A program made the translations under genes and the position numbers. From Porphyromonadaceae bacterium (GTDB lineage Bacteria > Bacteroidota > Bacteroidia > Bacteroidales > Paludibacteraceae): 48,046 bases of DNA. The stretch covers positions 1 through 48,046 of the forward strand of contig JAAYIT010000328.1 of the NCBI GenBank assembly GCA_012523295.1. The letters run 5' to 3'. Below are positions 10,053-19,697 of this stretch, in pieces. The notes under the pieces are model-generated. The model was not told the DNA's origin and did not search any database. It was given only the letters and a program-made list of their open reading frames with translations. The first letter of the stretch is position 1. Each line of letters starts with the position of its first letter.

Positions 10053-13000
10053 CTAACCACGACTATTATTATTTTTAGTGTTGTTTTTTATTTCGTCCAG
10101 TTTATCATTCATTTCTGAAAGCTCATCAATCAGTCCATCTGTATTGTCTGCCGTATCCCTTGTATTTCTGTCAATCGAATGCAAACTATTCAAAATCTCA
10201 TTCACTTCTTTCTCAAATCCGTTTATTGGATTTCTTTCAAAATACTCTTTAATTGCCCGGATATCCATTGCCGTTATATTCCAAAGCCCAACCAACTGCG
10301 AAGCTGTACCTTCAGTCATCTCTTTTTTCAGTTCGCCAGTTACTCCTGATTGGTCTCCGTCCAAATACGGCTCAAGTGCTGTGCGGTACTTTTCAGCGTT
10401 TTTATTCATCGCCTCAACGAGCGAATCAATGTGTTTTTGTTCCGCATCGTCTATCCGACTATCGTTCTTTAACGCATTGTGAATTGCATCATAAACGTCC
10501 TGCGCATCTTTGCTTATATCTTTTTTCAACGCTTGCATCAGTCCACCCTTTATGATGTTCTTGATAGCTTTTGCACTGTTTTCAGCCGCTTTCTCACCCC
10601 CTGCCCATGCATCAGCATACGCCTGTGCAAATTGGTCGATAGCGCTCATTATGTCCGTTCCTACAATAGCTTCTTTGGCAGCTTCCTTATTGTCTCTGAT
10701 TGAGTTTCTTAACCTATCTTGCTCTTCCCGCATTTGTTTCAAGGCTTCAGGATCTGAATTTTTCTTCTTTTCTTCCTCTGCGATCATCGCATCCAGATCT
10801 TTTATTTGCTGTTCAGCAAGCCTGTTCTGCTCTTCAACAATTTTCGCTTTATCAGTACTGAATGCTTTCTCCCTTGCATATCCCAGCTCCTCATATTTCT
10901 TTTTAGATTTCTCAATACTTTCAGCTAACTTCTCAATCCGCTTTTGACGTTCTGTGTCGGAAATCCCATTGATAGATGTTATCACATTGGCAATCCCTTT
11001 AACTGCATCGGTTATACCACCTACGATATCTCCGCTTGCTATTTTGGCAATTCCCTGCCCGGCTGTTGCAACTCCTCCCAGTAAGTTTGTTACATTATCC
11101 AATTGCCTTGTATCGCCCCCGAATGATTCAGCAACTTTGGAAATATCTCCGCCTATACTGTCAATCATTCCTTTTGCTTTGCCAAATGCATCGGCAATCC
11201 CGGCAGCTGCTTCTTGCGCTTCTACCTTGAATCTTTTTACTTCCTCGGTAGCTTTCTTTATATCTTCATTGCTCGCACCAATTGCCTTCCAATTCGTAAG
11301 CTTACGTTCTGCATCAGCCTGATCTTCTTTGGCTTTCTTCCATGCATGAAAACCCGAAATAATTTGATTAATCGGGTTTTTCATTCCATCTCGCACCTGC
11401 TCCAATGAACGAATGAAATTATTTGCGTCAATCGGATCAAGCTTAATTTCACCGGAATTGATTTTTTCTTTGATTGACTTTATCAGATTGTCAATCTCTT
11501 TATCTGTAAGTGATGCGGTGTCTGCAAAAAGTTTAATCCAATCTTCACTTTGTACCAAGGCATGTGCATTCAGCTCATTAACCTCATCGTTGAATTGTTT
11601 TTTTGCCTGTTTGAGCGCTTCCATCCGCTCTGTTTCGGTAAGAGATTTGCTGTTTTCAATTTCAGAAATTCTTTCATTCCAGTATTTTGTCAGTTCTGAT
11701 TCCTGCTGTTTGAAACTTTCCAATCCTTCAAGCATACGCTTGCGGTGTTCTTCGGTTTCAGCAGCATTTAGTTTGTCGTTAACTTCTATGTGCTGCTCGT
11801 CAGTCATGCCGCCTTTTTCATATAGTTCTTTTGCCAACCTACGCTCTTCTTCATACCGTTCCTTTATTGCCTTTTTCTTGCGCTCCTCTTCCGAAAGAAA
11901 AACATCACCTAAATCCTTGTAAATGCTTTCAAGCTCTTTTCTGAATTCATTTTCAATATCCGCATCACGTTTTTCTTTTGCTTTCCCGGCTATTTCTTTT
12001 CTGTCTGAATAAATTTTCATTTCCTCTTCCGGCATGGATGCATCTTGCTCTTTGTACTTTTTCAAGCGTTCAGCGTGTTCTTTATCAAGCCTTGCAATCT
12101 CCTCTTTCCACTCCTGTTCACTTAATTTCAGTCGCTTATCCTTACCGTCTTTCATAATTGCCAATCGTTCAGCTTCGAGCTTTAATTGAGCTTCTTTTAT
12201 ACCGATAGATAAATCTTCGGGCAAATTTGAACTGTTATTCTTGTTTCTTCCACTTACATCAAAAGATGAAATCATTTTATCTGCGTGCTTAATTTTTGCA
12301 ACTGTTTCATTCCATTCTTTTGAACCTTTCTCGGTTGTTTTCATTGCGTTAAGTCTGTCTTGATTGAATTTCTTAACAGCCTCCCAATGAGCTTTAGATC
12401 CAAGCGTTATATTATTGGCTGATTGAATGCCCGCTTCCATCATTTTCTCTCCTGCTTTGGCGGTGTGAGAAATATTCATTTGAATGTATGTGTTTGCCTC
12501 ATCTTCTGCTTTTTTAGCTTCATTCAATAATTTTGTTTTTGCCTTATTCTCAACTTCATAAGTAATCCCGGTTCCTTCAGCAGAATCTAACCTCGTTTTT
12601 GTGTCTTTCATTTGATTGGCTTGTCCGATTTTGGTCAACGCTTCTTTGTATTTTTCCGAAGCCAACTCCATAGCTGCCGCTGCTTTTGCGCGTTCCATTA
12701 TTGCGGTTTTAAATGCCTGTGTGTTATTTATGAAAACATTGTCAGCTTCATTCACATTATGAATAGAAACCCCGAGTCCATCAAAAGCACTTTGATTGTC
12801 AAGGATAAATTTTTCCTTTGCTTTTATGTCATCACCAAGCAAATTATATGAACGTCTCAACTTTTCGTAATTTGCAATTTGAGAAGCCGAATTGGAAGCA
12901 ATCGCATCATTTAGTTTCTTAGCTTCTTCTCTACGTTCTTTCTCTTTTGCAACCAATTTCTCAACCGCCGCAATAACTAATCCGATAGCAACCAATAACC

Positions 13001-13835
13001 CTCCTGTCATTACTCCCATCAATACCATTTGTGATCGCGTTAAATTTTGCGTTGCTACGTTCCAAAGTTGTTTTGCTTTCGTAACTGCTTGCACTCGGAA
13101 TGCGCTTGTTTCGTAAAGTGTTTTTTGAACTTGCTGTAATCCTATTGTTATTGCGATCATGCTTTGAACTTTCGCTTGTATCTTCGCATAATCCTCACTC
13201 TTTTCATTTAGCAAACCCATTGCACCTGCACCGGCTGACATTAAACCGGACAATGCACCCAGACCTGATAATAAACCTTGCATGTTTCCGCCTTTAGCCA
13301 TTGCTTGACGTTCCACATTCATAATTTGGAGTGTCTTTGCAAGTTTCGAAGCTTCAATTTCCATTACTTTGTATTGTTCGGTTTCCGCCATTCCGTTAGC
13401 TCGCATTCGAGCCATTTCGTTTGTCAGGTTGTTGTATTGTGTCCGCAGCGAAACCATTTTTTTGTCAAGCAAATCATATACTTTCTGCCTGTCAATCAAA
13501 TCTTGTTTTTCTCCTTCCAATTCAGCCCTCACCTCTGCTATAGCTTGCGCTTCTTTTTTGCGCTGTTCTATATATTCCGGTGTATGATAGCCGGATTTTC
13601 CAGATTTTGAATAAGCATCTTCTAAACTCAACAATTCTTGCTCTAATCTTCCAATAACAGCCTGCTGAACGCGTATGCTTTCATCAAGGTTTTGTTTCAT
13701 TTTATCGACAGAACGCCCCGCGCCGTCTGTGATTTCAGAGAAAATTTGTTGCATTTTCTTTCCATCAACAGCAAGCCCGGTAGTATCTATCCCGGTAGCC
13801 CAAAACATTCCTTCTTCTGTGTTAACTACTCCCAT
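10053..13835 (-). CDS. Phage tail tape measure protein
   Basis: 1260 aa, coiled-coil rich, hydrophobic segments, position in the tail operon. Confidence 0.85.
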   Translation of the reverse strand: MGVVNTEEGMFWATGIDTTGLAVDGKKMQQIFSEITDGAGRSVDKMKQNLDESIRVQQAVIGRLEQELLSLEDAYSKSGKSGYHTPEYIEQRKKEAQAIAEVRAELEGEKQDLIDRQKVYDLLDKKMVSLRTQYNNLTNEMARMRANGMAETEQYKVMEIEASKLAKTLQIMNVERQAMAKGGNMQGLLSGLGALSGLMSAGAGAMGLLNEKSEDYAKIQAKVQSMIAITIGLQQVQKTLYETSAFRVQAVTKAKQLWNVATQNLTRSQMVLMGVMTGGLLVAIGLVIAAVEKLVAKEKERREEAKKLNDAIASNSASQIANYEKLRRSYNLLGDDIKAKEKFILDNQSAFDGLGVSIHNVNEADNVFINNTQAFKTAIMERAKAAAAMELASEKYKEALTKIGQANQMKDTKTRLDSAEGTGITYEVENKAKTKLLNEAKKAEDEANTYIQMNISHTAKAGEKMMEAGIQSANNITLGSKAHWEAVKKFNQDRLNAMKTTEKGSKEWNETVAKIKHADKMISSFDVSGRNKNNSSNLPEDLSIGIKEAQLKLEAERLAIMKDGKDKRLKLSEQEWKEEIARLDKEHAERLKKYKEQDASMPEEEMKIYSDRKEIAGKAKEKRDADIENEFRKELESIYKDLGDVFLSEEERKKKAIKERYEEERRLAKELYEKGGMTDEQHIEVNDKLNAAETEEHRKRMLEGLESFKQQESELTKYWNERISEIENSKSLTETERMEALKQAKKQFNDEVNELNAHALVQSEDWIKLFADTASLTDKEIDNLIKSIKEKINSGEIKLDPIDANNFIRSLEQVRDGMKNPINQIISGFHAWKKAKEDQADAERKLTNWKAIGASNEDIKKATEEVKRFKVEAQEAAAGIADAFGKAKGMIDSIGGDISKVAESFGGDTRQLDNVTNLLGGVATAGQGIAKIASGDIVGGITDAVKGIANVITSINGISDTERQKRIEKLAESIEKSKKKYEELGYAREKAFSTDKAKIVEEQNRLAEQQIKDLDAMIAEEEKKKNSDPEALKQMREEQDRLRNSIRDNKEAAKEAIVGTDIMSAIDQFAQAYADAWAGGEKAAENSAKAIKNIIKGGLMQALKKDISKDAQDVYDAIHNALKNDSRIDDAEQKHIDSLVEAMNKNAEKYRTALEPYLDGDQSGVTGELKKEMTEGTASQLVGLWNITAMDIRAIKEYFERNPINGFEKEVNEILNSLHSIDRNTRDTADNTDGLIDELSEMNDKLDEIKNNTKNNNSRG

Positions 13836-13839
13836 TTTT

Positions 13840-14385
13840 TTAGATTTTATTCATTAATGCAACAATATCACGTTTAATAAATGCCTCTGTAGCGATTGTT
13901 GCTCCTGTTATTACGTCATATCCCATTGCTTCAACATGTTTTCCGTATTCCATACCTGCCACACAAATAAGAACTATTCCGTTCGGATAATTTGATGCTA
14001 TTTCCATCGCAAAGGCTTTTCCGTCAATTGCCCCGGTTTCACCGGTACCGCCTTTTATTTTTACATTTCGTTGCTTGCTTCTTCCTTGGTATTTTCCGTC
14101 ATTTACTATAAAATCAACCAAAATAACCCTATCTTGCGTAGCTATTGCATCGAAGTTGCTCATCTCAACGACAATTCCATTATTTACAATTACATATCCT
14201 ATTGAACTCCGTAAGTTTCCTGTTCTATTTTGATAACTTCCGTTCTGTCTCGCGTGCCCTACAAAAAACTCACCCGCCCGGATCAACATCATAATGATTT
14301 TTTGCGTCACTCTTTCGCGGAATTTCGCATACATTTTATTGATTTGATCTTTGTTGAAAATAGGTTTAATAGTAAATCCGGACAT
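13840..14385 (-). CDS. HK97 gp10-like head-tail/tail completion protein (copy 1)
   Basis: 181 aa; ARQNGSYQNRTGNLRSSIGYVIVN motif. Confidence 0.6.
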   Translation of the reverse strand: MSGFTIKPIFNKDQINKMYAKFRERVTQKIIMMLIRAGEFFVGHARQNGSYQNRTGNLRSSIGYVIVNNGIVVEMSNFDAIATQDRVILVDFIVNDGKYQGRSKQRNVKIKGGTGETGAIDGKAFAMEIASNYPNGIVLICVAGMEYGKHVEAMGYDVITGATIATEAFIKRDIVALMNKI

Positions 14386-14396
14386 TGAACAGTTTC

Positions 14397-14440
14397 TTTT
14401 AAAATATAAAAAGCAGAACTATTTTTGTCCTGCTTTTTAT
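14397..14440 (-). terminator. Hairpin with conserved TTTTTATATTTTAA tail
   Basis: AAAAAGCAGGAC...GTTCTGCTTTTTATATTTTAA on the minus strand. Confidence 0.65.
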
Positions 14441-15879
14441 CCTACAATCGGTCGCCGTGCTACTGTTTTTGCTGGTGGCTTGAATTTCATTCCCAGACTG
14501 TCAGCAAACTCCGCTAAGATTGTCATGCCGTCCGGTGCGTCATCGTGTTTGTTTCCGCCTTCTTTTTTGTAACTTGTGAGCGACTTTAGAAATCGGTCAT
14601 AATCGCTTCCACGCTCAATATCTTCATCTGCCAAAAAAACACAATGTTTTTTTATCCAACCTGACTTCATAAGTATTCGAGTTTCTTTGTTGGAAGTGGT
14701 CGGGTGTGCCTGTATAATACATTTTGATTTGTATTTCTGAACAATCTGCCTCACTCCTTTGGCAAATATTCGCCCGCCGTTATTGCTCTCTATCCGCATT
14801 TGGTCGCACTTGTTATCCAAAATCATTTGTGCTAATCGAGGTTCTGTAATCTCAACTGCATCTTTTGTAAACATTACATCGGTAATGAATATCCGTTCAC
14901 CGAATACGCGCCCAAACGGTGCACAAAAATCATCGTCACCTTGGTCAGCCACATCACCCGCTCCAATAACCCCGGCGGGTTCTTTCCCTTCAATATCCGC
15001 TAATCTGAAACGCTGTAATTCCGATTTTGGGAATAATAAACCTTTTGCTTCGATTGGATTTTGCATATATTCCGCTTCCCAAATACTCTCATCCAAATCA
15101 GCCCGGATTTCATGGTAATACTCTGTTGTGTGTACATCTTCACAAAATGTTTCATCATTTTCATCAAGCGCCGGAATACGGATTATCTCATCGTATTTCC
15201 CTTGCTCTTCCAATCGCCCCAGCACATCCTTTTCGCTCCACCGAGTACCAATGTCAATGCTACAGCAATTGCCTTCTATACGGCTGTCATGCGTTCCTTG
15301 CTTCCAGTTCCAAACCTTTTCATTGTTATTGTCAGACAGCGCATCTTCAAGCGATTTGTATAAGTCATCAGTCATTGCCAGCATAGATGCACCAAATCCA
15401 ATCACAGTACCTCCAACCCCGGCACCAAAATAACTCACTTGCCTTGCTGTTTCTAAATTCCAACCGTTTACATTCTGTTTGTCGCGTTTCAGTCGCACGT
15501 CTGGAAATATTTCCTGAAACTTTTTGCTCCGCATGATATCGCGGGTGTCGTAAGAGAGTTTATTGTACAACGTATCGGAACAGCTGTTCCGCATCACGCT
15601 TTCTTCGGGAAAGTTTCCAAGCATCCAGGCAATGAAAAGCGATGAAAGATAGGATTTTCCGGCACGTGGTGGAAGAGATACGGCAAGCCTGCGGATTATT
15701 CCTTCGCTAAATGCAACGCCAACCCGCATAAAGGCATCAGCAACTTCATACAGAAACGAACGTTTTGTAAAGAACTCGCCGTCCATGTACAAACAAAAAG
15801 CCCAGAAATCTGATTTAGCTCTGCGCCTTTTGAGAATCAAAGCCGCTTCTGCTTTCAAAAGTAGCTTCTTCCTATTCAT
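14437..15879 (-). CDS. terL: Terminase large subunit
   Basis: 480 aa; LPPRAGKSYLSSLFIAWMLG Walker A-like motif and nuclease-like C-terminus (GAGDVADQGDDDF, HDDAPDG). Confidence 0.9.
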   Translation of the reverse strand: MNRKKLLLKAEAALILKRRRAKSDFWAFCLYMDGEFFTKRSFLYEVADAFMRVGVAFSEGIIRRLAVSLPPRAGKSYLSSLFIAWMLGNFPEESVMRNSCSDTLYNKLSYDTRDIMRSKKFQEIFPDVRLKRDKQNVNGWNLETARQVSYFGAGVGGTVIGFGASMLAMTDDLYKSLEDALSDNNNEKVWNWKQGTHDSRIEGNCCSIDIGTRWSEKDVLGRLEEQGKYDEIIRIPALDENDETFCEDVHTTEYYHEIRADLDESIWEAEYMQNPIEAKGLLFPKSELQRFRLADIEGKEPAGVIGAGDVADQGDDDFCAPFGRVFGERIFITDVMFTKDAVEITEPRLAQMILDNKCDQMRIESNNGGRIFAKGVRQIVQKYKSKCIIQAHPTTSNKETRILMKSGWIKKHCVFLADEDIERGSDYDRFLKSLTSYKKEGGNKHDDAPDGMTILAEFADSLGMKFKPPAKTVARRPIVG

Positions 15880-15884
15880 TGCTG

Positions 15885-16631
15885 TTAGTCGTTTATTTCT
15901 ACTTGGTAGTCGATTAATATTTTGTAAACTTTTTCACTTATTTTATTCTTCCATTCATTAGCAATGTGTTTTATATTTTTTTCTTTCTCTTTTTTATAAG
16001 CAACAAACGCCTCTTCAGGTGTATCAAAATTTCCTAAATGAATAGATTTTGAATTTATTTTTAATGATGATTTATATTTCTTTTTTTTTTCATCAAAAGA
16101 AACACCAATCGGCAAATCAGCCCTCAACGCATTTGTTTTTGTAAAAAGTTCATTTATTTCTTTTGGAACGTAACAACAATTGTCAGGAGAATAAACCTTA
16201 TTTCCTTTAACTAAAATGTCTTTATCGATATGCCAACCTTCAACATAATTTTCATCAAACCAATTACCAAAATTTTGAAAATTATGCCATTCCGGAGCAA
16301 CAGAACAACCAATGTAAGCAGGGTGCTTGCTTTGATGCTCTTCACTATAGCAACGTTGAAGCATCGAAGTCCAGCGAGAATACTTTGTTGTTTTCCTCCC
16401 ACCATCGGTTGAGTTGTGTCTGCCTACACCAAGAAAACCAACATTAAAAACATAAGGATAAAAAGGGTCTTTAATTTGTCCATCTCTTACGTGTTTCGCA
16501 AATACATTTGTAATGAATCCTGTTTTTAAAAATCGAATAGTTACATTTTTAGAATCAGAATAAGACAATATTATAAAATCACCACAATTGTTTGACTTAT
16601 ATACTTTTCCTATATTTATATTACTTCGCAT
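15885..16631 (-). CDS. HNH/AP2-type homing endonuclease-like protein
   Basis: YSRWTSMLQRCYSEEHQSKHPAYIGCSVAPEW...W..D.NYVEGWHIDKDIL... and a C-terminal AP2-like segment; ATG 16631 overlaps the terS stop. Confidence 0.75.
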   Translation of the reverse strand: MRSNINIGKVYKSNNCGDFIILSYSDSKNVTIRFLKTGFITNVFAKHVRDGQIKDPFYPYVFNVGFLGVGRHNSTDGGRKTTKYSRWTSMLQRCYSEEHQSKHPAYIGCSVAPEWHNFQNFGNWFDENYVEGWHIDKDILVKGNKVYSPDNCCYVPKEINELFTKTNALRADLPIGVSFDEKKKKYKSSLKINSKSIHLGNFDTPEEAFVAYKKEKEKNIKHIANEWKNKISEKVYKILIDYQVEIND

Positions 16632-17142
16632 CTTCAATAATTTTCCTCAATTCCTCATCCGATTTGCCTTCAAGCTCATTATTTACCGTCACATCAGTGC
16701 TTACTTCCTTCCTATCCCTCCACTTATCCGGCTGTCTGTTTTTCAACCAAAATATAATCGCTGTAGTGTCAGGTGGTTGTTCTACTTCCAAATCAACAAC
16801 CCGTACAGTTTCAGTTTCCGATTTCTTTTTGCCATTTTCGTGATATGTGATTTGTTTTAACTTCTGCGGTTGCTGTACTGTCAACCTTGCACCCATAGCC
16901 CGGCTATATAGTTTTGAAGCCACATTTGCATCAGCAATTTCCTTCCCTTTTTTTAAGGACTCCAAAAAGTCAGGTTGTTTTTTCTTCCAATTGTTCAGTG
17001 TACTTTCTCTAACTCCAAAGAAATCAGCAAGTTCCTTATCAGTTGCACCCAGTAAGGTTAATTTGAGCGCTTGCATTGCATATTCTTCTTTATATGCTGA
17101 CGGTCGCCCCATTCTTGGTTTATTTGGAGTTTTTGTTGACAT
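16621..17142 (-). CDS. terS: Terminase small subunit
   Basis: MGRPSAYKEEYAMQALKLTLLGATDKELADFFGVRESTLNNWKKKQPDF helix-turn-helix. Confidence 0.8.
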   Translation of the reverse strand: MSTKTPNKPRMGRPSAYKEEYAMQALKLTLLGATDKELADFFGVRESTLNNWKKKQPDFLESLKKGKEIADANVASKLYSRAMGARLTVQQPQKLKQITYHENGKKKSETETVRVVDLEVEQPPDTTAIIFWLKNRQPDKWRDRKEVSTDVTVNNELEGKSDEELRKIIEDAK

Positions 17143-17157
17143 TTTAATTCGTTTTAC

Positions 17158-17206
17158 TTTAAAATATAAAAAGGAGCTACTATTTTTTAGTAACCCCTTT
17201 TTTGTG
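17158..17206 (-). terminator. Hairpin with conserved TTTTTATATTTTAA tail
   Basis: AAAAAGGGGTTACTAAAAAATAGTAGCTCCTTTTTATATTTTAAA on the minus strand. Confidence 0.6.
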
Positions 17207-17225
17207 ATCTTACAGCCTTTTTAAT

Positions 17226-17417
17226 TCATCTCTTTTCTTGCTCTTTGTATTTATTGTAATACCATTCAACCAGATCATCGCCACTCTCTTCATCAAAATA
17301 AGATTTAATTGCATCATACTTACCGCTTTCAAGTTCCTTGTAAAACTCATTCCTGCGATTTGATTTGGCTGTTTCTCTTGACCCCAAAGTACGAACTCCA
17401 CCACTCGTTTTAGCCAT
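17226..17417 (-). CDS. Small hypothetical phage protein
   Basis: 63 aa MAKTSGGVRTLGSRETAKSNRRNEFYKELESGKYD...; preferred over the overlapping 17210-17404 frame. Confidence 0.5.
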   Translation of the reverse strand: MAKTSGGVRTLGSRETAKSNRRNEFYKELESGKYDAIKSYFDEESGDDLVEWYYNKYKEQEKR

Positions 17418-18483
17418 TACCTTGCTTTTTGTTTTGCATAAATTGTTCTACATAAACCAAACTGTTTTCAATACAAAAATTACGAATTTCTTCACCGCCA
17501 CCGTAGACCAATAAATTAGGTGTTTTTTGTCCGGATATTTCCCGGGCGACTTCTAATTCTTTTTTCAAATATTCAAGTCTTCCGGTATATCCACGGGTGA
17601 AAAACGCATTATATCCGGGTGGGATGCCCAACTTGTTATATTCAGCAAATTTCACGGACACATTCAAATCAGCATAAACCAAAATTCCGCACTCTTGCAA
17701 GTAACGACTTATCCATCGTTTTTTGTAAATTTGGTGCAATCCAAACGCTACCGGTGTAGTGTCATACAATGACAAATTAGGTTCAACAATAACTTTCACA
17801 CCGCTTGTTATTAGCTTTATCGGATCCTTCCAAATCGCTTCAAAACGATAGTCATCAACGTAAAAATGATAGGTTGAAACATCGCGCCTTAATCGGCTGT
17901 CAGCTCCCCAAGGCGCAAATGGCAGTAGTAGTTTGTTAGCTTGTTTTTCAATCAGCAGGTTAGGAATTTCAAACTCATTTCCGCTTTCAAAAAGCACGTC
18001 CTGAACCATGGAACTGTAAAAATCATCATTATCATCAGTGTCATTATCGGGATCATCTTCCAAATCATCTATATTATCATCTTGTATGTCGCCAGAAACA
18101 TCGTCTTCAACTGCAAAATCAAACTCAAATTCCTTCAGATCATCTACTGTGAAATTCTCATAGACCAAATCAAAATCAAACTCCGAAGTGTCCGAAGCGT
18201 GGTTGTCGATCAGCGCTAACTTCTTACGTTTTTCATCATCAAGTGATAAATCTTTCCGTTTCACTACAATCAACTCACTGCCGTCTGTCTCAATAACTTT
18301 AATTGGCATTCCGAGTTTCTGACTTTCTTCAAAAACTCCGTTACCGGCTATCAAATAATCATCATTGTCAATCAATACAGACCTGCCACCACCAAAATCT
18401 TCAAGACTTTTTCTGATAATACGTTTGTTTCTTGAAGAATGTTTTCTAAAATTGTTCGGATCGTATTTTATTTGCTCTTCCAT
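17410..18483 (-). CDS. ParB-like N-terminal domain fused to a DUF4417-like domain
   Basis: YDPNNFRKHSSRNKRIIRKSLEDFGGGRSVLIDNDDYLIAGNG; C-terminal FGLHQIYKKRWISRYLQECGILVYADLNV; start moved to ATG 18483. Confidence 0.65.
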   Translation of the reverse strand: MEEQIKYDPNNFRKHSSRNKRIIRKSLEDFGGGRSVLIDNDDYLIAGNGVFEESQKLGMPIKVIETDGSELIVVKRKDLSLDDEKRKKLALIDNHASDTSEFDFDLVYENFTVDDLKEFEFDFAVEDDVSGDIQDDNIDDLEDDPDNDTDDNDDFYSSMVQDVLFESGNEFEIPNLLIEKQANKLLLPFAPWGADSRLRRDVSTYHFYVDDYRFEAIWKDPIKLITSGVKVIVEPNLSLYDTTPVAFGLHQIYKKRWISRYLQECGILVYADLNVSVKFAEYNKLGIPPGYNAFFTRGYTGRLEYLKKELEVAREISGQKTPNLLVYGGGEEIRNFCIENSLVYVEQFMQNKKQGNG

Positions 18484-18487
18484 TTTT

Positions 18488-18532
18488 ATTAAAATATAAA
18501 AAGCCGGAACATTTTTCTCGTCCCGGCTTTTC
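18488..18532 (-). terminator. Hairpin with conserved TTTTTATATTTTAA tail
   Basis: AAAAGCCGGGAC...GTTCCGGCTTTTTATATTTTAA on the minus strand. Confidence 0.65.
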
Positions 18533-18545
18533 CCTGTTCGGATTA

Positions 18546-18743
18546 TCACAATGCCGGTTCCGGCTTGCTTGATTTTACACTGTCAATGCCTTCCTGATAG
18601 GCGTGGTACACTATTTCCATTAACTCAAACCGCTGTAAGTAATATGCATCTTTGTTTTCAAACATCATATACCGGTAGCTGTTTTTACGGATAAATGCTT
18701 TCGTCTTTTTTGCTATATCAGCTTTCTTTGTTTTTGCTCCCAT
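18546..18743 (-). CDS. Hypothetical phage protein
   Basis: 65-aa ORF in operon context. Confidence 0.5.
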   Translation of the reverse strand: MGAKTKKADIAKKTKAFIRKNSYRYMMFENKDAYYLQRFELMEIVYHAYQEGIDSVKSSKPEPAL

Positions 18744-19002
18744 TGATTTGAGTTTTTAGTTCTTTGTCGAACGTGTTAATTCTTACGTCTTCTCCTATTA
18801 CCTTGGTTATATTTCCTTGTACTTTTAAAATGTCTATACACATTTCATCCCAGATTTCGTATTCAATAATCGGATCGTATTTTTTTTCTTTTACCGACTT
18901 GACGTAACGCTTGTCAAAATACTCTGTCATTTGTCCGAGCTGTATAAGGAACAGTGCAAGGCGCGGATCGAATAAAGGGGCGTTTGCTGTTGTATTTGTC
19001 AT
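18718..19002 (-). CDS. Hypothetical phage protein
   Basis: 94-aa ORF in operon context. Confidence 0.5.
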   Translation of the reverse strand: MTNTTANAPLFDPRLALFLIQLGQMTEYFDKRYVKSVKEKKYDPIIEYEIWDEMCIDILKVQGNITKVIGEDVRINTFDKELKTQINGSKNKES

Positions 19003-19014
19003 GATTACTTCGTT

Positions 19015-19674
19015 TTAAGCGGTTAATACTTTAGGCTGGTGTTTTTCAGCCCATTCTTTACGTAAATGATTGAGCAATGCATCGAAGGTTTTAATAAATC
19101 CTCTTTTAATAAGCATCGTCACTTCTTTTTGAATTCTGACGTATTCACGCATCTGATCCTCGTCAGCTTCATTACGTATCATTTTTTGGTGCTTATTCTG
19201 TGCAATAAAGTTAATTGCTTGCGCCACCTTCTTGATATTATCCGCTGTTTCTTTTTTATTGGAAATACGCGCTATTTGCTCACACATTTCAATATAAGCG
19301 GTACCGGCATCGTTGCGGAATTTGATTAATTCATCGTAAACAAATTTAAGCACATCGTATTTGAAATTTGGATTTATCCACATTGCAAAGTCAATGAATA
19401 AAAGCGGATGCATCCAGGTTCCTGCGTTTAAGCCTCTTGAAGCCCTTGTTTTTACATACACCGATTTTGGGGTATGTAAATTTTCACGCTCCATAATGGT
19501 GTTAATGAACTCGTTAGTACCCTTTACATTGAAATAGTTGTCCATTTTTCGTTCTGACTTAGATTGGCTATTCCATTGCTTCAAAAGATATGTTGCATTA
19601 AAAAAACCGTCTTTTGTTCTTTGGGTTACATCAAATTCACCCATTTTTCTTATTAAGTTTTGATTTGTTTTCAT
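19015..19674 (-). CDS. KilA-N domain protein
   Basis: DGFFNATYLLKQWNSQSKSERKMDNYFNVKGTNEFINTIMERE and GTWMHPLLFIDFAMWINPNFKYDV. Confidence 0.8.
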   Translation of the reverse strand: MKTNQNLIRKMGEFDVTQRTKDGFFNATYLLKQWNSQSKSERKMDNYFNVKGTNEFINTIMERENLHTPKSVYVKTRASRGLNAGTWMHPLLFIDFAMWINPNFKYDVLKFVYDELIKFRNDAGTAYIEMCEQIARISNKKETADNIKKVAQAINFIAQNKHQKMIRNEADEDQMREYVRIQKEVTMLIKRGFIKTFDALLNHLRKEWAEKHQPKVLTA

Positions 19675-19697
19675 TGTAATTGTAATTTTTTGAAAAT

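Noticed and set aside
10078-13877. Many plus-strand ORFs (60-169 aa) opposite the tape measure gene
   Set aside because: Antisense to a long, clearly coding gene; hydrophobic/serine-rich translations typical of reverse-complement coiled-coil codons.
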